This document shows, one piece after another, positions 31,401 through 41,618 of a stretch of 64,000 nt of DNA (position 1 is its first letter; the number at the start of each line of letters is the position of its first letter). A program made the translations under genes and the position numbers. Source of the DNA: Emiliania huxleyi CCMP1516 (Eukaryota; Haptophyta; Isochrysidales; Noelaerhabdaceae); the NCBI RefSeq assembly GCF_000372725.1, contig NW_005202428.1, positions 522,607-586,606 of the forward strand, read 5' to 3'. The notes below the pieces were generated by a model. It saw only the letters and a list, made by a program, of their open reading frames with translations, was not told where the DNA came from and searched no databases.

Positions 31401-31916
31401 ATGGAGTCCAGCCGTGCCCACCCGTGGCGCGACTGGGCCGAGTGGGAGGCGTGCTACGCGGACCTCTTCGCGCTCGACGACCCCGCCGCCCGAGCGCGCG
31501 GCGTGCAGCGCGTCGCGACCTGGCGGAGCCGCGGGCGTGTGCCTCTCGCGGTCGAGAGCACCGCGGTGCTGGCCGAGCTCGAGCTGTCGACGGCGCTGTC
31601 GGAGCCGGTGCTCTGCCTCGCGCTCGGGATGGCGCTCACGCGGCTCGTCAACGGCGTGGTCGACCCGATGCAGCAGCGGGCGCGCGCCACCTCGGTGCAA
31701 AGGCTCGCGGCCGAGGTGGCGCTGCCGGCCTCGCTCGTTGCGCTCCGGCACGAGGCGACGCACAACCAGCTGCCCTCGATGGGCGCGCTCAAGGTGGCCG
31801 CCGACCAGGCGCTCCTCTGGCTGCACGAGCACTACTGGCAGGGCCAGCTCCGCCTGCTCCGCGACCTGCCCGGCTCCGCCCACGACTGCTTGGCGCGCTG
31901 CCGCGCCGCGGCGCTG

Positions 31917-31976
<60 letters not shown>

Positions 31977-32552
31977 TCGGGGGAGCGGAGGGATCGGAAG
32001 CCGTCGAGCCGCGTGCCTCGCTGGCGCGTCACCACCTGCGCCGGGCGACTCGCAAAGCTGCTACAGCCGAGCCACTTGGCGCCCCCTCTCCTCCCTCCTC
32101 CTCCTCCTCCTGCCAGCAGCAGGGCGCGGCAGCGGTCACGCCTCCCGGCCACGCCTTTCTAGGCGCCGCTGCTGCTGCCGCTGCTGCTCGACGACGGCGA
32201 CTTCCTCGCGCCTGCGCCGGCGGGCGGCGGCGCGGCGGCCGCAGCAGCCGCGCGGAGGACGTATGAGGGGCAGGTGTGTGAGGGGATGTGCCTGACCCCT
32301 GACCCTGACCCTGACCCCTGACCCTGACCTGACCCCTGACCTGACCCCTGACCCTGACCCTGACCCTGACCCGTCACCCGTTCCCGCACCGGGGCAGGTG
32401 GAGGGGATGCGGCTGTGGCTCCGCCTGCTGCGGACGCTGCAGCGCCGCTGGCCGCACGCTTGCGTCGGCGGCGAGCTCCTCCTCGCCGTGGCGCGGCGGC
32501 TGGCGCAGGAGGCAGAGGCGGGCGGAGGGGAGGCGGCGAGCGAGGCGGGCCG

Positions 32553-32599
<47 letters not shown>

Positions 32600-34238
32600 C
32601 CGCCACCGCCACCACCGCCACCACCACCGCCGCCGCCGGGCCGCCGCTGCTCTCTCGTCGCGAGGTGCTAGTTGGGCTCGCGACGTTCGTCCTCGCGCAG
32701 CGCGTCCGCCCGCCGCCCGCGCCGCCGCCGCCCGCCGCGCCGCCCGCCGCGGCACCCGCACCCGCACCCGCACCCGCACCCGCGCCGGCGCCGGCGGGCG
32801 GGGGGCGCGGGCGCGCGCTGCCCCCGCTGCGAATCGGGGAGGGGCAGCTGCGTCAGGCGGTGTGTTTGCTCGCGGAGGCTCCTGCGGCGGGCAGCTGGCA
32901 GAGCAGCCCCTAGATGCGGGAATGCAGACCCGCATCTCCCCGTATCTCCCCACATCTCGAGGTTTAGATGCGGAGCACAGATCCATATCTCCCCGTATCT
33001 CCCCGTATCTCCCCGCATCTCGAGGTTTAGATGCGGAGCACCGGTCTTTGCATTCCGACCAGCACTCGAGAGGACACGTGCTGCTCGGTGGTCTTCGGCG
33101 GCCTCCCGCCATCTCCCACCATAGCCTCTGTGCTCACGCGACGCACTGGAGAGTCCGCGCGAATCGTCCTGACTCCGGCGTGCGCACGGCGTAGGCAGAG
33201 CAGCCTGATCCTCCTCGCAGTGTCGCGCCCAGAGTGGCCTCGCGCGCGCCGGACGCCCGCTCGGCGGTCCCGCCGAGCCTAGATGCCGACCGCACACGAC
33301 CCGTGGTCTGCGCGGTCCAGCCGCCTTCCAGCCGTAGCCTCTTCCCGAACGTCGCCTCCACTACCCCACCCGTAGCCTCTTCCCCCCCGCCCCCCCCCCC
33401 CTCACCTCCGCCTCCTCAATCCGCCAGGCTCCTCTCGCTGCGGCGCGAGGCCGACGCCCTCCGCCGCTGCGGCGGTAGGCAGCGCAGCCAGGGCGGAGGG
33501 TCGGTCGGCATGCGCCGCGCTCCGTGGCTCGGAGGAGGCGGAGGAGGCGGAGGCGGAGGCGGAGGCGGAGGCGGCGGCGGCGGAGGAGGAGGAGGCGGAG
33601 GCGGGGGCGGAGGCGTAGGCGGAGGCGGAGCGCCTCCGCCCACGCCTCGCCTCGCCTGCCTCGCCGCCTCCCCCTTTGCGGGCGGCGGCGGCGCGTGGCG
33701 CCGGTGCGAGGGCTGGCGCGCGACTCCTAGATGCGGGACATCTCCCCAGATCTCTCCCAGACTTGCCCTTTCGAGGCNNNNNNNNNNNNNNNNNNNNNNN
33801 NNNNNNNNNNNNNNNNNNNNNNNNNNNNNNNNNNNNNNNNNNNNNNNNNNNNNNNNNNNNNNNNNNNNNNNNNNNNNCGCCCCCCCCCCCCCCCCCCTTC
33901 GCCCTGACGTGGGCGTGTTGACGACGCAGGGCCCCGTCTGCGATCGGCGATCCCGTCTCGGTGGCGTGGGGCGGCACCGCCGGCGGCACCGCCTCTTCTC
34001 CACAGCCCGCGCCGCCGCAGCCAGCCTCTCTGCGGCCAGGGGAGGGGCGGGACGCGCCGAGCGGCCGCCCGATGACCCTCGCGGGCCCGGCGGAGGTGGC
34101 GGCCGCCGCAGACCGCCCTGCCCGCGTCGGCGCAAGCCCTCCCGCGGCCCGCGGCGCTCTGCCGCTCGAGGTGCTGGCGACGTGGGAGGAGGTGTGCGGC
34201 GCCGCCCTGCCGGCACCCCCGGGGGAGGGGCGGGTCTA
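31401..34238 (+). CDS. LAS1L: LAS1-like ribosome-biogenesis nuclease, gapped
   Basis: LAS1 is the HEPN endonuclease that cuts within ITS2 during 60S rRNA maturation, in complex with Grc3/NOL9 in the nucleolus. The first exon (31401-32078) has the family pattern: W...CYADLFALDD, ALTRLVNGVVDPMQQRARAT, then LPASLVALRHEATHNQLPS, where RHxxxH is the HEPN catalytic motif, followed by ALLWLHEHYW. A poly-Gly insertion (about 31918-31978) follows. Exon 32163-32273 gives LLLPLLLDDGDFLAP, and exon 32398 onward WLRLLRTLQRRWPHAC with very long Ala/Thr and Pro/Ala tracts. Introns 32079-32162 (GC-AG) and 32274-32397 (GT-AG) both start with a degenerate copy of the next exon. The 3' exons (about 33280-34238, ending LEVLATWEEVCGAALPAPPG) are interrupted by the gap 33778-33877 and are less certain. 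Confidence 0.82.
32274..32397 (+). repeat. LAS1-like intron filled with CCCTGA repeats
   Basis: About 85 nt (32291-32378) of CCCTGACC/CCCTGA units. The intron opens GTGTGTGAGGGGATG and the next exon opens GTGGAGGGGATGCGG. The filler is not telomeric (that would be CCCTAA) but is one base away from it. Confidence 0.75.
32935..33045 (+). repeat. CCGTATCTCC repeats and duplicated block in LAS1-like 3' intron
   Basis: CATCTCGAGGTTTAGATGCG occurs twice (about 32953 and 33016), separated by CATATCTCCCCGTATCTCC filler, the same word as in the TBCB and BTB introns. Confidence 0.7.
33778..33877. other. Assembly gap (100 N) in LAS1-like gene
   Basis: Exactly 100 N, the usual placeholder for a gap of unknown size; flanked on the right by poly-C. 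Confidence 0.99.
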
Positions 34239-34979
34239 GCCGCGCGGGGGCGGGGGCAGGGCGTGCGCGCGAAACGGGTCAGTGGATCGTCGTCCCGACG
34301 ATTGGCGCCTCGCGGGCAGTCTCATGTGTGTGCGCAAGGATCGATCTCGCCTAGCTTTGTTGTGAGGCTGAGAGCGAAGTGGCAAAACATAGAGAGCAGG
34401 GGAGAGAGGTGTGTGGTGTTCTCGACGCGTCCGACCACACAAAGGTCAAAGCCGGACACCGGCGGCACCGTACGCGGAGAGCTCTCGCCTCTCCGACGAT
34501 CAGCAAGCTCGCCACCTCTCGTCGTGCACCCGCCACGCCCCTGCCTCGCGACGCGACCGCGCGACGGCCGACACTGCCGACGCGCACGCGGCACGCCCCA
34601 CGCGCGACGCGGCGGCGCACTCGGCGGCATCGCCCTCTTCTATCATGCGCCAGCTCAACCTCAAGGGGGTCACGCGAAGGGAGGCGCTGTTAGTTAGCGG
34701 CGGAGGAGGTGGAGCGTGGAGGCGGCCGCGCGGGCGGCGGAGAAGGCGGTGCGGGCGGTGGAGGGGGGGAAGGGCGGCGGCCGCGGGCGGCAGTCCCGTG
34801 AGGCACGCCGGCGGAAGGGTTCGTTCACTCGCGCCGTGGCGGCTGGTGCCTGGTCCCGTCTCCCAAGTGTGCGAGATCGCCCCCGGCCCCGCCGGCGCCG
34901 CCCGCCCGGCGTGGAGCTCCGGAGAGACAAGACCGCCGCCCCCGAGTGCCGAGAGTGCCGCCGCTGAGCGCCGCCGTCG
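34239..34979. other. Region with no confident gene
   Basis: A plus-strand frame from 34645 (MRQLNLKGVTRREALL) and a basic Arg-rich frame to 34967 are open but look like GC-rich noise. The short hydrophilic start could be a small exon. Left unassigned. Confidence 0.3.
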
Positions 34980-35385
34980 TCGCTGGCGACGTCGATGACG
35001 AGCTTCGGCTCCGGCTCCGGTCAAAGCCGGCGGGCAGCTCGTCGGGCAGCTCGTGAGCAGCACGACCGTGACCGAGGCGTGCGCGTACCAGAGGTCCTAA
35101 TGCACGGAATGTAAAGCCAACGTGCCGCGAGAGCGGTGCATGCTGTGGCGCTATCAGGGGAAGGGGGTGGGGTCGGCGTGAGCTCACCATCGTGTTCTCC
35201 AGCATGCGACCGAAGGCGGCCTTCTGCTCCCCAGAGCGGCTCTGCTCGTACGCGCGCCGCTCGGCGACCAGCCTCTCGCCGTCCGCCATGCTGCGCAGCG
35301 TCTCCTCGCTCATCGCGTACATCGCGCGCCAAAGCCTCGTGTGAGTGCCGCTCGGCGACGATCCGCTCGCGGTCCACGGATGCAA
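34980..35385 (-). CDS. Uncharacterised protein, two exons visible
   Basis: Minus-strand coding sequence runs RERIVAERHSHE, then (after a one-base shift near 35333) LWRAMYAMSEETLRSMADGE, RLVAERRAYEQSRSGEQKAA and FGRMLENTM. The GT-AG intron 35187-35097 (91 nt) leads to DLWYAHASVTVVLLT, and a shifted frame gives ELPDELPAGFDRSRS. The duplicated RxIVAERHxHE / RLVAERRAYE pattern suggests an internal repeat. Composition and splice signals support a real gene, but two frame shifts suggest damage or sequencing errors. Family unknown; both ends undefined. Confidence 0.4.
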
Positions 35386-35419
35386 AGCCGGTGGTGAGCG
35401 CGGTGGTGACTACGGTGGC

Positions 35420-36440
35420 CGCGGCGTGGGTGACGGTGGTGACGCGTGGGTGGCCATCCTCGCCGCTGCCACACTAGCCGTCGCCACCCCCGCGCCGTCG
35501 CCCTCGCCGCCGCCGTCACCACCGCCTTGCTTGCCCCCGTCGCCCTCGCCGACTACTTGATTGCCACCCACGCCACGCCACCCCTCGCCCTCGCTGCCGC
35601 CTGCGCCGCCATTACCCACGCCATTGACATGCTGTCACCGGCGCCCCCACACTGCTGCCACCCACGCTACCGCCCTCCTCGCCGTCGCCCTCGCCGTCGA
35701 CTTGCTCGCCACACCCACGCCGCCACGACACCCACGCCATTGCTGCCGCCCACGCTGCCATCACCCATACCGTTGCTGTCGCCGTTGCGTATCGCCCACA
35801 CACGCCGCTGCCCACCCAATCGCTCTATTGCCACCCACACCGCTGCCATCCTTGCCATTGCCCACGCCAATCAATCGCCACCCACGCCGTCGACGCCCTC
35901 GGCCGCCCAGCCTCCGGGGCACCGCCGCCGCCTGCCCCTCTCCGCCACCCACGCCCCCCACGCCCCACCGCCCGCCCCCCACCCCCCCCCCACCCCTCGC
36001 CGCCGCCGCCGCCGCCTCCACCCACGTCACCCACACGCCCTTGCCCCCGCCCATTGCCCCCGCCCACACAACCCCTAGCCGCCCTCGCCACGTCGTTGCC
36101 CACGCCGCCGCCCCCTCAGCCCTTACAGGCGCCCTCGCCGTTCGACCTCGCCGTGGCGTTACCCACGCCGCCGCCCAACTCACCGCCACCGCCCTTGCCG
36201 CTGCCACACCTGGCCCACATACCGCCGGCGCCCTTGATTAGGCACCGCCGCCGCCCTCGCCACCGTTGCCCACAACCGGTTCCACGCCGCCGCCCACGCG
36301 CTACGCCGACACCGCCGCCGGCGCCGCCTGTGCCAATGCCACCGCTGCCCTCCCCACACGAGCACCCACCTCGCCGGCTCGCCGCCACCCATGCTGTCGC
36401 CGCCCTCACCCCTCTGCCGACCGCGCTACAACTGACACTA
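35420..36440. repeat. Degenerate CACCCACGCC-type tandem array, about 1 kb
   Basis: Dozens of imperfect units around GCCACCCACGCC(G/A)(C/T)TGCC and relatives spread over about 1 kb, leaving long but meaningless open frames rich in Pro/Thr/His. Behaves as a decayed minisatellite. Confidence 0.7.
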
Positions 36441-36561
36441 GCATCTGGCTTGGGGGTACTCCATGGCTTCACCCGTCCTGCGCCGTGTCTCATTGTGGCT
36501 CAGCGGCGCTGTCTCAGAAGCAAAGCGAGACGAGTCGCTTGGCGCAGCAACTATGCCGTTG

Positions 36562-36645
36562 TGCGACGGTGTATCATTCACTTTATGCCACCGTTGCATA
36601 TCCTGCGACGGTGTATCATTCACTTTATGCCACCGTTGCATATCC
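36562..36645 (+). repeat. Perfect 42-bp tandem duplication
   Basis: TGCGACGGTGTATCATTCAC... (42 bp) occurs at 36562-36603 and again at 36604-36645 without spacer. AT-rich relative to neighbours. Confidence 0.9.
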
Positions 36646-37106
36646 GGATACATTGTGTCTCCGGCTTACGCGTCCCACCTTGTTTTTGATCTGCGATGCG
36701 CGCAGGCGACGGCGGACGAGCGTCAGCATAAGATGGGATGAGCGGGGCGCGGGTTGCGCTGCAGCGCATGGCCGGGCACGCTCGCGCAAGCGACAACACG
36801 CGCCCAAGGCGGGCAGGTGCACCTGGTGCTGGACGGGGGGCGCTTGCGTTTCTCTCGATTTCTCGCTTTCGGCCGCTCCCCAGTCACTCCCGGCCGGGGT
36901 GGGGCGCGCGCGGGGGGCGGCGGGTGTGCGGCGAGTGTGCGGGATGTCTGTGGGCCCGAGAGCGATATGCCATGTCCGCCTTCGAGTTTCATCATCGAAG
37001 GCAAAGCTCAAAAGAAAAACAGGTACTCGAGTACGATCAGGGTGCAGCACCCTGCTTGCCGACGCGAGTCGCTCGCTCTCTCCCGCTAAAGCCGCTCATC
37101 TCCATC

Positions 37107-37856
37107 ATGGCCCTCGTCAGACTTGGCACGCTGCGCGCCTCTGCGCCGCTCGCGTCGCGCCTGCTGTGCACGGCGGCGCCGAGAAAGATCGCAGTCGTGC
37201 TCGCCGGCAACGGCGTGTACGACGGCTCCGAGATCACCGAGTCCGTCGCCACCCTCGTACACGTCTCAGCGGCGGGCTTCGCTCCGGCATGCTTCGCGCC
37301 GGACATCGTGCAGCACCACGTCGTCGACCACACGAAGGGGGAGGAGGACTCAGCGCCGAGGAACGTCCTCGTCGAGTCCGCGCGCATCGCGCGTGGGCAG
37401 ATCGCGCCGCTCACCTCCCTCGACCCGACGGAATATGCGGCGCTCATCGTGCCAGGCGGATTCGGCGCGGCCAAGAACCTGTGTAACCACGCGACGGTGG
37501 CGCAGGGCGACGCGGCGCTGATGGCGGTCGAGCCGTCGCTCGAGACCGCGATCCGCGCCTTCCACGCCGCCAAGAAGCCGATCGGCCTCTGCTGCATCGC
37601 TCCCGTGATCGCGGCGCATCTGCTCAAATGTGAGGTTACGGTCGGACAGGCGGAGGGCGAGCAATGGCCGTACGGCGGCACGGCGGGCGCGATCGAGAAT
37701 TACGGTGGCGTTCATCGCCCGACCGACTGGAGCGGTGTTTGCGTCGACGACGCCAACAATGTGGTCTCGTCGGCGGCGTATATGTACGATGGCAAGCCGC
37801 ACGAGATCTTTGAGTCTGTGGGCGCGATGGTGGCGGCCGTCTGCGAGCGCGCCTGA
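37107..37856 (+). CDS. GATD3: ES1/ElbB-like DJ-1/PfpI superfamily protein, probably mitochondrial
   Basis: 249 residues, single exon. Residues 1-26 (MALVRLGTLRASAPLASRLL...) form an Arg/Ser/Ala-rich presequence consistent with mitochondrial import. The core is KIAVVLAGNGVYDGSEITES, a match to the ES1/ElbB start, then VDHTKGEE, YAALIVPGGFGAAKNLCN, KPIGLCCIAPVIAAHLL carrying the nucleophile-elbow Cys, TAGAIENYGGVHR and VVSSAAYMYDGKPHEIFESV. The family includes bacterial ElbB/YhbL (glyoxalase-like activity reported) and mitochondrial ES1/GATD3. The exact reaction in algae is not established. The 250-residue length is standard. Confidence 0.9.
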   Translation: MALVRLGTLRASAPLASRLLCTAAPRKIAVVLAGNGVYDGSEITESVATLVHVSAAGFAPACFAPDIVQHHVVDHTKGEEDSAPRNVLVESARIARGQIAPLTSLDPTEYAALIVPGGFGAAKNLCNHATVAQGDAALMAVEPSLETAIRAFHAAKKPIGLCCIAPVIAAHLLKCEVTVGQAEGEQWPYGGTAGAIENYGGVHRPTDWSGVCVDDANNVVSSAAYMYDGKPHEIFESVGAMVAAVCERA

Positions 37857-38229
37857 TCGTCGTGTCTTTCGATCTGTCGACGCACTGATCTCTGATATGT
37901 GGCCATGTTTGATTGAGTGACGGATAAAGTCGTGTGAAAGAGCTGTGAAAGCGAAAGTAGCGAAATTAATTGCCCGCCGCAGGCGAAGAAAATTTCAGGG
38001 TTTTTGGTCCCCTACGCCAAAGAAATCGAAGATTTCGGCGGGCGCCCGACGCGCGGTATGGAGCACGCGCGCTGCCCGGCATGCCTGCAGCATCCAAACG
38101 AGACGCACGGCGTCGCTCAGCCGTGTCCACGCGGCTTCGTTCCTGTCCTAACCGGCGCCATCTGGGCGGCTGCTGCGGAGCTGCTGCCGGCGGTGCGGCA
38201 ACTGGCCGACAGATACAACGCTCAGGGCA
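37857..38229. other. Intergenic, GATD3 3' flank
   Basis: AT-rich 3' flank, then a stretch open in more than one frame (for example KEIEDFGGRPTRGMEHARC at about 38015) that may hold an upstream exon of the next feature. Confidence 0.3.
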
Positions 38230-38642
38230 CCCGCCGGCAATTCACTGGAAAGGAATGAAGGCGCCGCTGTCGGCGATTCACCGCCGTTCGTTCCCGTCTC
38301 TCAAGCTGGCTACACCGTCCATGGACGAGGGAGACGTCGCCTCCTCTTTCGTCCCGGGCACTGTTCGCGCCGGAAGGCACCGTACACTGCGAAGTACATT
38401 GGCCTTCATCCCTCCTACCGCCGGCCGGGAGTGCAGCCTTCGCCATCGCTGAGTGAGATTATCCTCGACTTTGGCACCTGCGAAGTAATGAACAACATGC
38501 AGTACGTCATGTGCAATGGCGCTATGACAGCCCTGCGATGGGCGTCCTCGACGCAGACGAGGCGGAGCTCATCTGCGCGGCGCAGATCGCCGACTTTCTC
38601 TCTCTCCCTGCGCGAGTGACTGCGCCACCGTGGATGAGGCAT
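38230..38642 (+). CDS. Uncharacterised coding exons (fragment)
   Basis: One frame reads KAPYTAKYIGLHPSYRRPGV, then LSEIILDFGTCEVMNNMQYV. A shift of one base near 38517 gives WRYDSPAMGVLDADEAELIC, then AAQIADFLSLPARVTAPPWM and a stop at 38642. Mixed, non-repetitive residue use suggests genuine coding sequence with either a frame shift or a small intron. Upstream limits unclear; family not recognised. Confidence 0.35.
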
Positions 38643-39371
38643 ATGGGCTGAGCAGGGGAGATGGTAGAGGAGGTTGACTGAGGGCGCGAGGCCGCCAATC
38701 GTCACAGTCTGCTGCTGACTGTCGGTCGCTGACTGGTTGCGCATCGCGCTGGCCGCGCAGCGGCCTTTAGAAAATTTTGGCCGCAGGCCTAGGTTTTGAA
38801 AGATCAAGAGAATAAGCGCGGGTGAGGCTTTGAGAAGCTGCCGTTTGCGGCTTCCTAAGTCAACTTTTCGAGAGGAACGTTTTGGCTAAGCTAGAACTTC
38901 TCCAAAATCGCGCGATCATCGAGTTTTGAGTCAATAATTATGAAAGGAAAGGGAGAGGGAGAGTTCTAGCTTAGCCGATCGATTCAGCGTGCTCTGAAAC
39001 GCCCAAAACCGTCGAGTCTTTCGCCGTGGTCCAAATAGAGAGCTTAATATTTTGATTTTCTTGGCCACGGCCACGATTACCCGTCACTCGCTCGTTTATT
39101 TTTTGTCGGAGTCTGTGGAGACTGGAGTGTGTGTGTGGTGTATCGCGTGTGGTGAAAACAAGAAGGAGGACGAAAACGCCATGGTGAACAGGTGAACGCG
39201 GCCGCGCGCGCGAGCCTTCAAAGTTCACAATAAACAAATAACAAAATCCAGCCTCCCCCAGCCCCTGCAGGATCTCGCACGCCGCCCGGCAAGCGGAATG
39301 CAGACGGACCTTCATGTTACACTCCCCGCACGCCGCAGACGGGGCGCACTGTGGCCGCGAGATCACAGCCA
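38643..39371. other. AT-richer intergenic region
   Basis: About 730 bp, unusually AT-rich for this window. Two similar stretches (TTTTCGAGAGGAACG / TCTAGCTTAGCC) are seen around 38870-38975. No gene. Confidence 0.45.
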
Positions 39372-40304
39372 CTACTTCTTCACGCGTATGCCCGGCACGT
39401 TTGGCTCCAGCATCGGCTTTGTCCCAATGTCCACCGGCTTGGGCCTCGCCTGCAGAAACTCCGCCACGCGCGGCGTCGCCTCGACCGCCGCCATGAAGGT
39501 GCGCACCTCCGGGTAAGCGTCGAGCGCGGCGGGCTCGAGCAGCCGTGCGTTGTCGAGGTTGTGGTAGAGCATAAAATCGCACCAGCGCGGCGCCGCGCCG
39601 CAGGAGAAGGGGCCCTCGCTCTCGCGCAGCTGCCTCGCCAGCCGCGCAAGCTTGGCCGGGAAGCTGTCGAAGAACGCCGCCTATGAATGAAAACGCACAC
39701 CTATGTAAGCCATCGGTTGCTAAGCAGTGGAAGTCCTCGAAGCAGGCCGCCTTCTTCGCGTCAAAGGCCTCGCCGCGAAACACATTCACGATCGGGTTGA
39801 CGGCGTCGAGCTCGCGCGCCGCCTCGAAGATCATGTCGCACCTCGCAGCCTCAAGCGGTTCGGCCGGCACGAGCGCAGGCACGAGCGCGGCGCAGTAGCG
39901 GATGATCGCGCCAGCCTGGGCCAGCTCCTGCGGCGCGGAGACGCGTCGTGTGTGGGAGGCTTCGTGGCGGTCGGCGTGCGTGCGAGGCCGTCTGCCTTGC
40001 CGTCGACCAGGAGCAGCGGCAGCTGACCGAACGGCGTCTTGTCCTTGGCGTCCTTCCAAGGCACGCCGTAGGCCTGCTGGGGAGATGCGTCTTCGTACGC
40101 GACGCCGCCGAACTCGAGAATCATCCTCGCGGGCTCCGCCAGCGCCCGGACCGGGAAGTAGATCATCGTGAGCTGTGGTGCTGCCGCGCTCTCGCAGACG
40201 CTGGCGGGCTGCGAGAGTCCTCGCCGAGCGGCCTCACCAGCAAATGTGCCTGCCGCCACGAGTAGAGACGGGCGGGCGAGCCGGTGTACCGACTTGAGGA
40301 GCAT
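39372..40304 (-). CDS. Glutathione S-transferase (sigma/alpha-like), three exons
   Basis: Exons 40304-39996, 39927-39751, 39680-39372. The thioredoxin-fold N-domain begins MIYFPVRALAEPARMILEF (Tyr is the candidate glutathione-activating residue; 40166 is an alternative start). GQLPLLLVDGK then joins ELAQAGAIIRY across the first intron, giving the family's (E)LxQSxAIxRY motif. The helical C-domain includes CDMIFEAARELDAVNPIVN and WCDFMLYHNLDNARLLEP. The 46-residue leader (MLLKSVHRLARPSLL...) suggests organelle targeting. Introns 39995-39928 (68 nt) and 39750-39681 (70 nt) are GC-AG. The second begins GCGGCCTGCTTCGAGGACTT, a diverged copy of the next exon GCGGCGTTCTTCGACAGCTT. Conjugates glutathione to electrophiles or acts as an isomerase. 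Its 5' part is duplicated at 44 kb. Confidence 0.9.
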
Positions 40305-40389
40305 TTGAGCCGAGCGGTCGCCGAGCGATTGATGCCAGCTGCGTGGCGGGCGGCAGCGGCGGTGGCGGCGGTGGTGGCGGCGGTAGCAC
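39898..40389 (-). repeat. Segmental duplication, source copy (GST 5' end)
   Basis: Covers GST exon 1, intron 1 and the first nucleotides of exon 2. It is nearly identical to 44011-44482, which lacks a 23-bp block present here at about 40238-40260. Confidence 0.92.
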
Positions 40390-40750
40390 GGCCGCGCGGG
40401 TTTTCTTTTCAGGGCGCACTCCCCCCACCACGGTAGCGCGCCCAACACAAGAGTGACGGAGATGCTTGCCACGAGCACCGTGACGCCCGACCCTGTGAGC
40501 ACCGTGGGCGTATACGGCTGCATACGGTGAGATGATGCACAGCATGGCCAGACGAGGGAAGCAAGGCTCGCCAGCTGTATGTTAGTGAGGCATATGGATG
40601 TGATCAACATGTGTGCGTCACAGGTACCGCAGCAGCGCATGTAGCCATCGAAGACAGCGCAAACAGGTCTTTTTGCGCCACGCACCCGATGGCCGTGCTG
40701 GTCCAACTGCGTGCACAGGAATGCTATCAGCGCGTCTCCGCCATAACTGG

Positions 40751-40787
40751 ATTTTTAGCAATACCAAACAACTCTAACACTCACACG
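40751..40787 (+). repeat. Dispersed 37-bp repeat, copy 2
   Basis: Identical to 1169-1205; see that entry. Confidence 0.8.
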
Positions 40788-41003
40788 CTCTCTAACTGGA
40801 CATGGCAATGAAGCAGCTGAGACGTGATAACACCGGTGCTGGGCCAAGGAGGTGCCGCTCACCGCAAAACATCAACAACGCGACCGTACATACGAGTAGC
40901 CAACGACAGGGTGATTGAGTCTTACGGGGGTGCTATATCACTTGTGTCGAACCCCACTGGGAGACCTCTGATTCGGGCGTGTAGCTCTGCTGTAGCGCTC
41001 CCA

Positions 41004-41104
41004 CAGTAAGATACTACCAAATCCCACCAAATCCCACTGCCCACTAGGTGTGCGGGCGCGTCGGGAGGCGCGGTAGTGCGGGATTTGGTAGGGGAGTGCC
41101 ACCA
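41004..41104. repeat. Imperfect inverted repeat
   Basis: TACTACCAAATCCCACCAAA on the left faces GCGGGATTTGGTAGGGGAGT on the right with about 40 bp between, giving a potential hairpin or the termini of a small element. Confidence 0.5.
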
Positions 41105-41618
41105 ACGCATATCGATCGCGAGTCAAACAGGAGCCGCCGCAGCGTAGGAGGGACCTGGACAACACAGTTTACAGGAAGACCCTCCACCCCCCCTCACTCT
41201 CTACGGGACCCTCCGACCCTCACCCCTGTGGAGCCCCAAGCAAGTCAAAGAAAGAAAGAAAGAAAACAGACAACCCAAGGGAGGGATTGGAGGACGGCAC
41301 GCCGCCACCACACAGGGATTTTTAAGGAGAGGTGTGTGGTGCCAAGCAAGTCACCACCACTGTGCACTGTCCGACGTCATCTTTTCCCAGTGAGGTTCGA
41401 CACAAGTGCTACATATATGTTTCCTAAAAACTGTCTGTAAATAAGGCCAGTCTACCTATGACTCGCGCACGTCGGCATCACCCCCGCGCTGGCTGCTTTT
41501 CTCTTCATAGGGCGCGGTCGTTTTGCTCCAATAGCGTTTTGCTCCAATATTTGCTCCAATAGGGGCAAAGCAGGGCACCCGCAGCGTGAGAACCCTAATC
41601 AACTTCGTCGCAGGCGTC

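Larger units (their letters stand above)
40390..41618. other. Intergenic, lower GC, repeat remnants
   Basis: GC drops relative to coding DNA. It holds the second 37-bp repeat copy, an imperfect inverted repeat (41004-41104), and an AAAGAAAGAAAG stretch near 41246. Probably old mobile-element debris; no intact gene. Confidence 0.5.

Noticed and set aside
31918-31978. GGC repeat as a non-coding microsatellite outside the gene
   Set aside because: In frame as poly-Gly within the first LAS1-like exon, with coding sequence on both sides.
32291-32378. CCCTGA array as a real telomeric or interstitial telomere sequence
   Set aside because: One base differs from CCCTAA in every unit, and it lies inside a well-supported intron of the LAS1-like gene.
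34645-34967. Plus-strand ORF starting MRQLNLKGVTRREALL
   Set aside because: After 16 residues it becomes Arg/Gly-rich GC noise, and the next frame is equally open; not enough to call a gene.
35420-36440. Pro/Thr/His-rich open frames as a structural protein gene
   Set aside because: Open in several frames on both strands because the underlying 10-12 bp repeat lacks stops; no start, domain or splice support.
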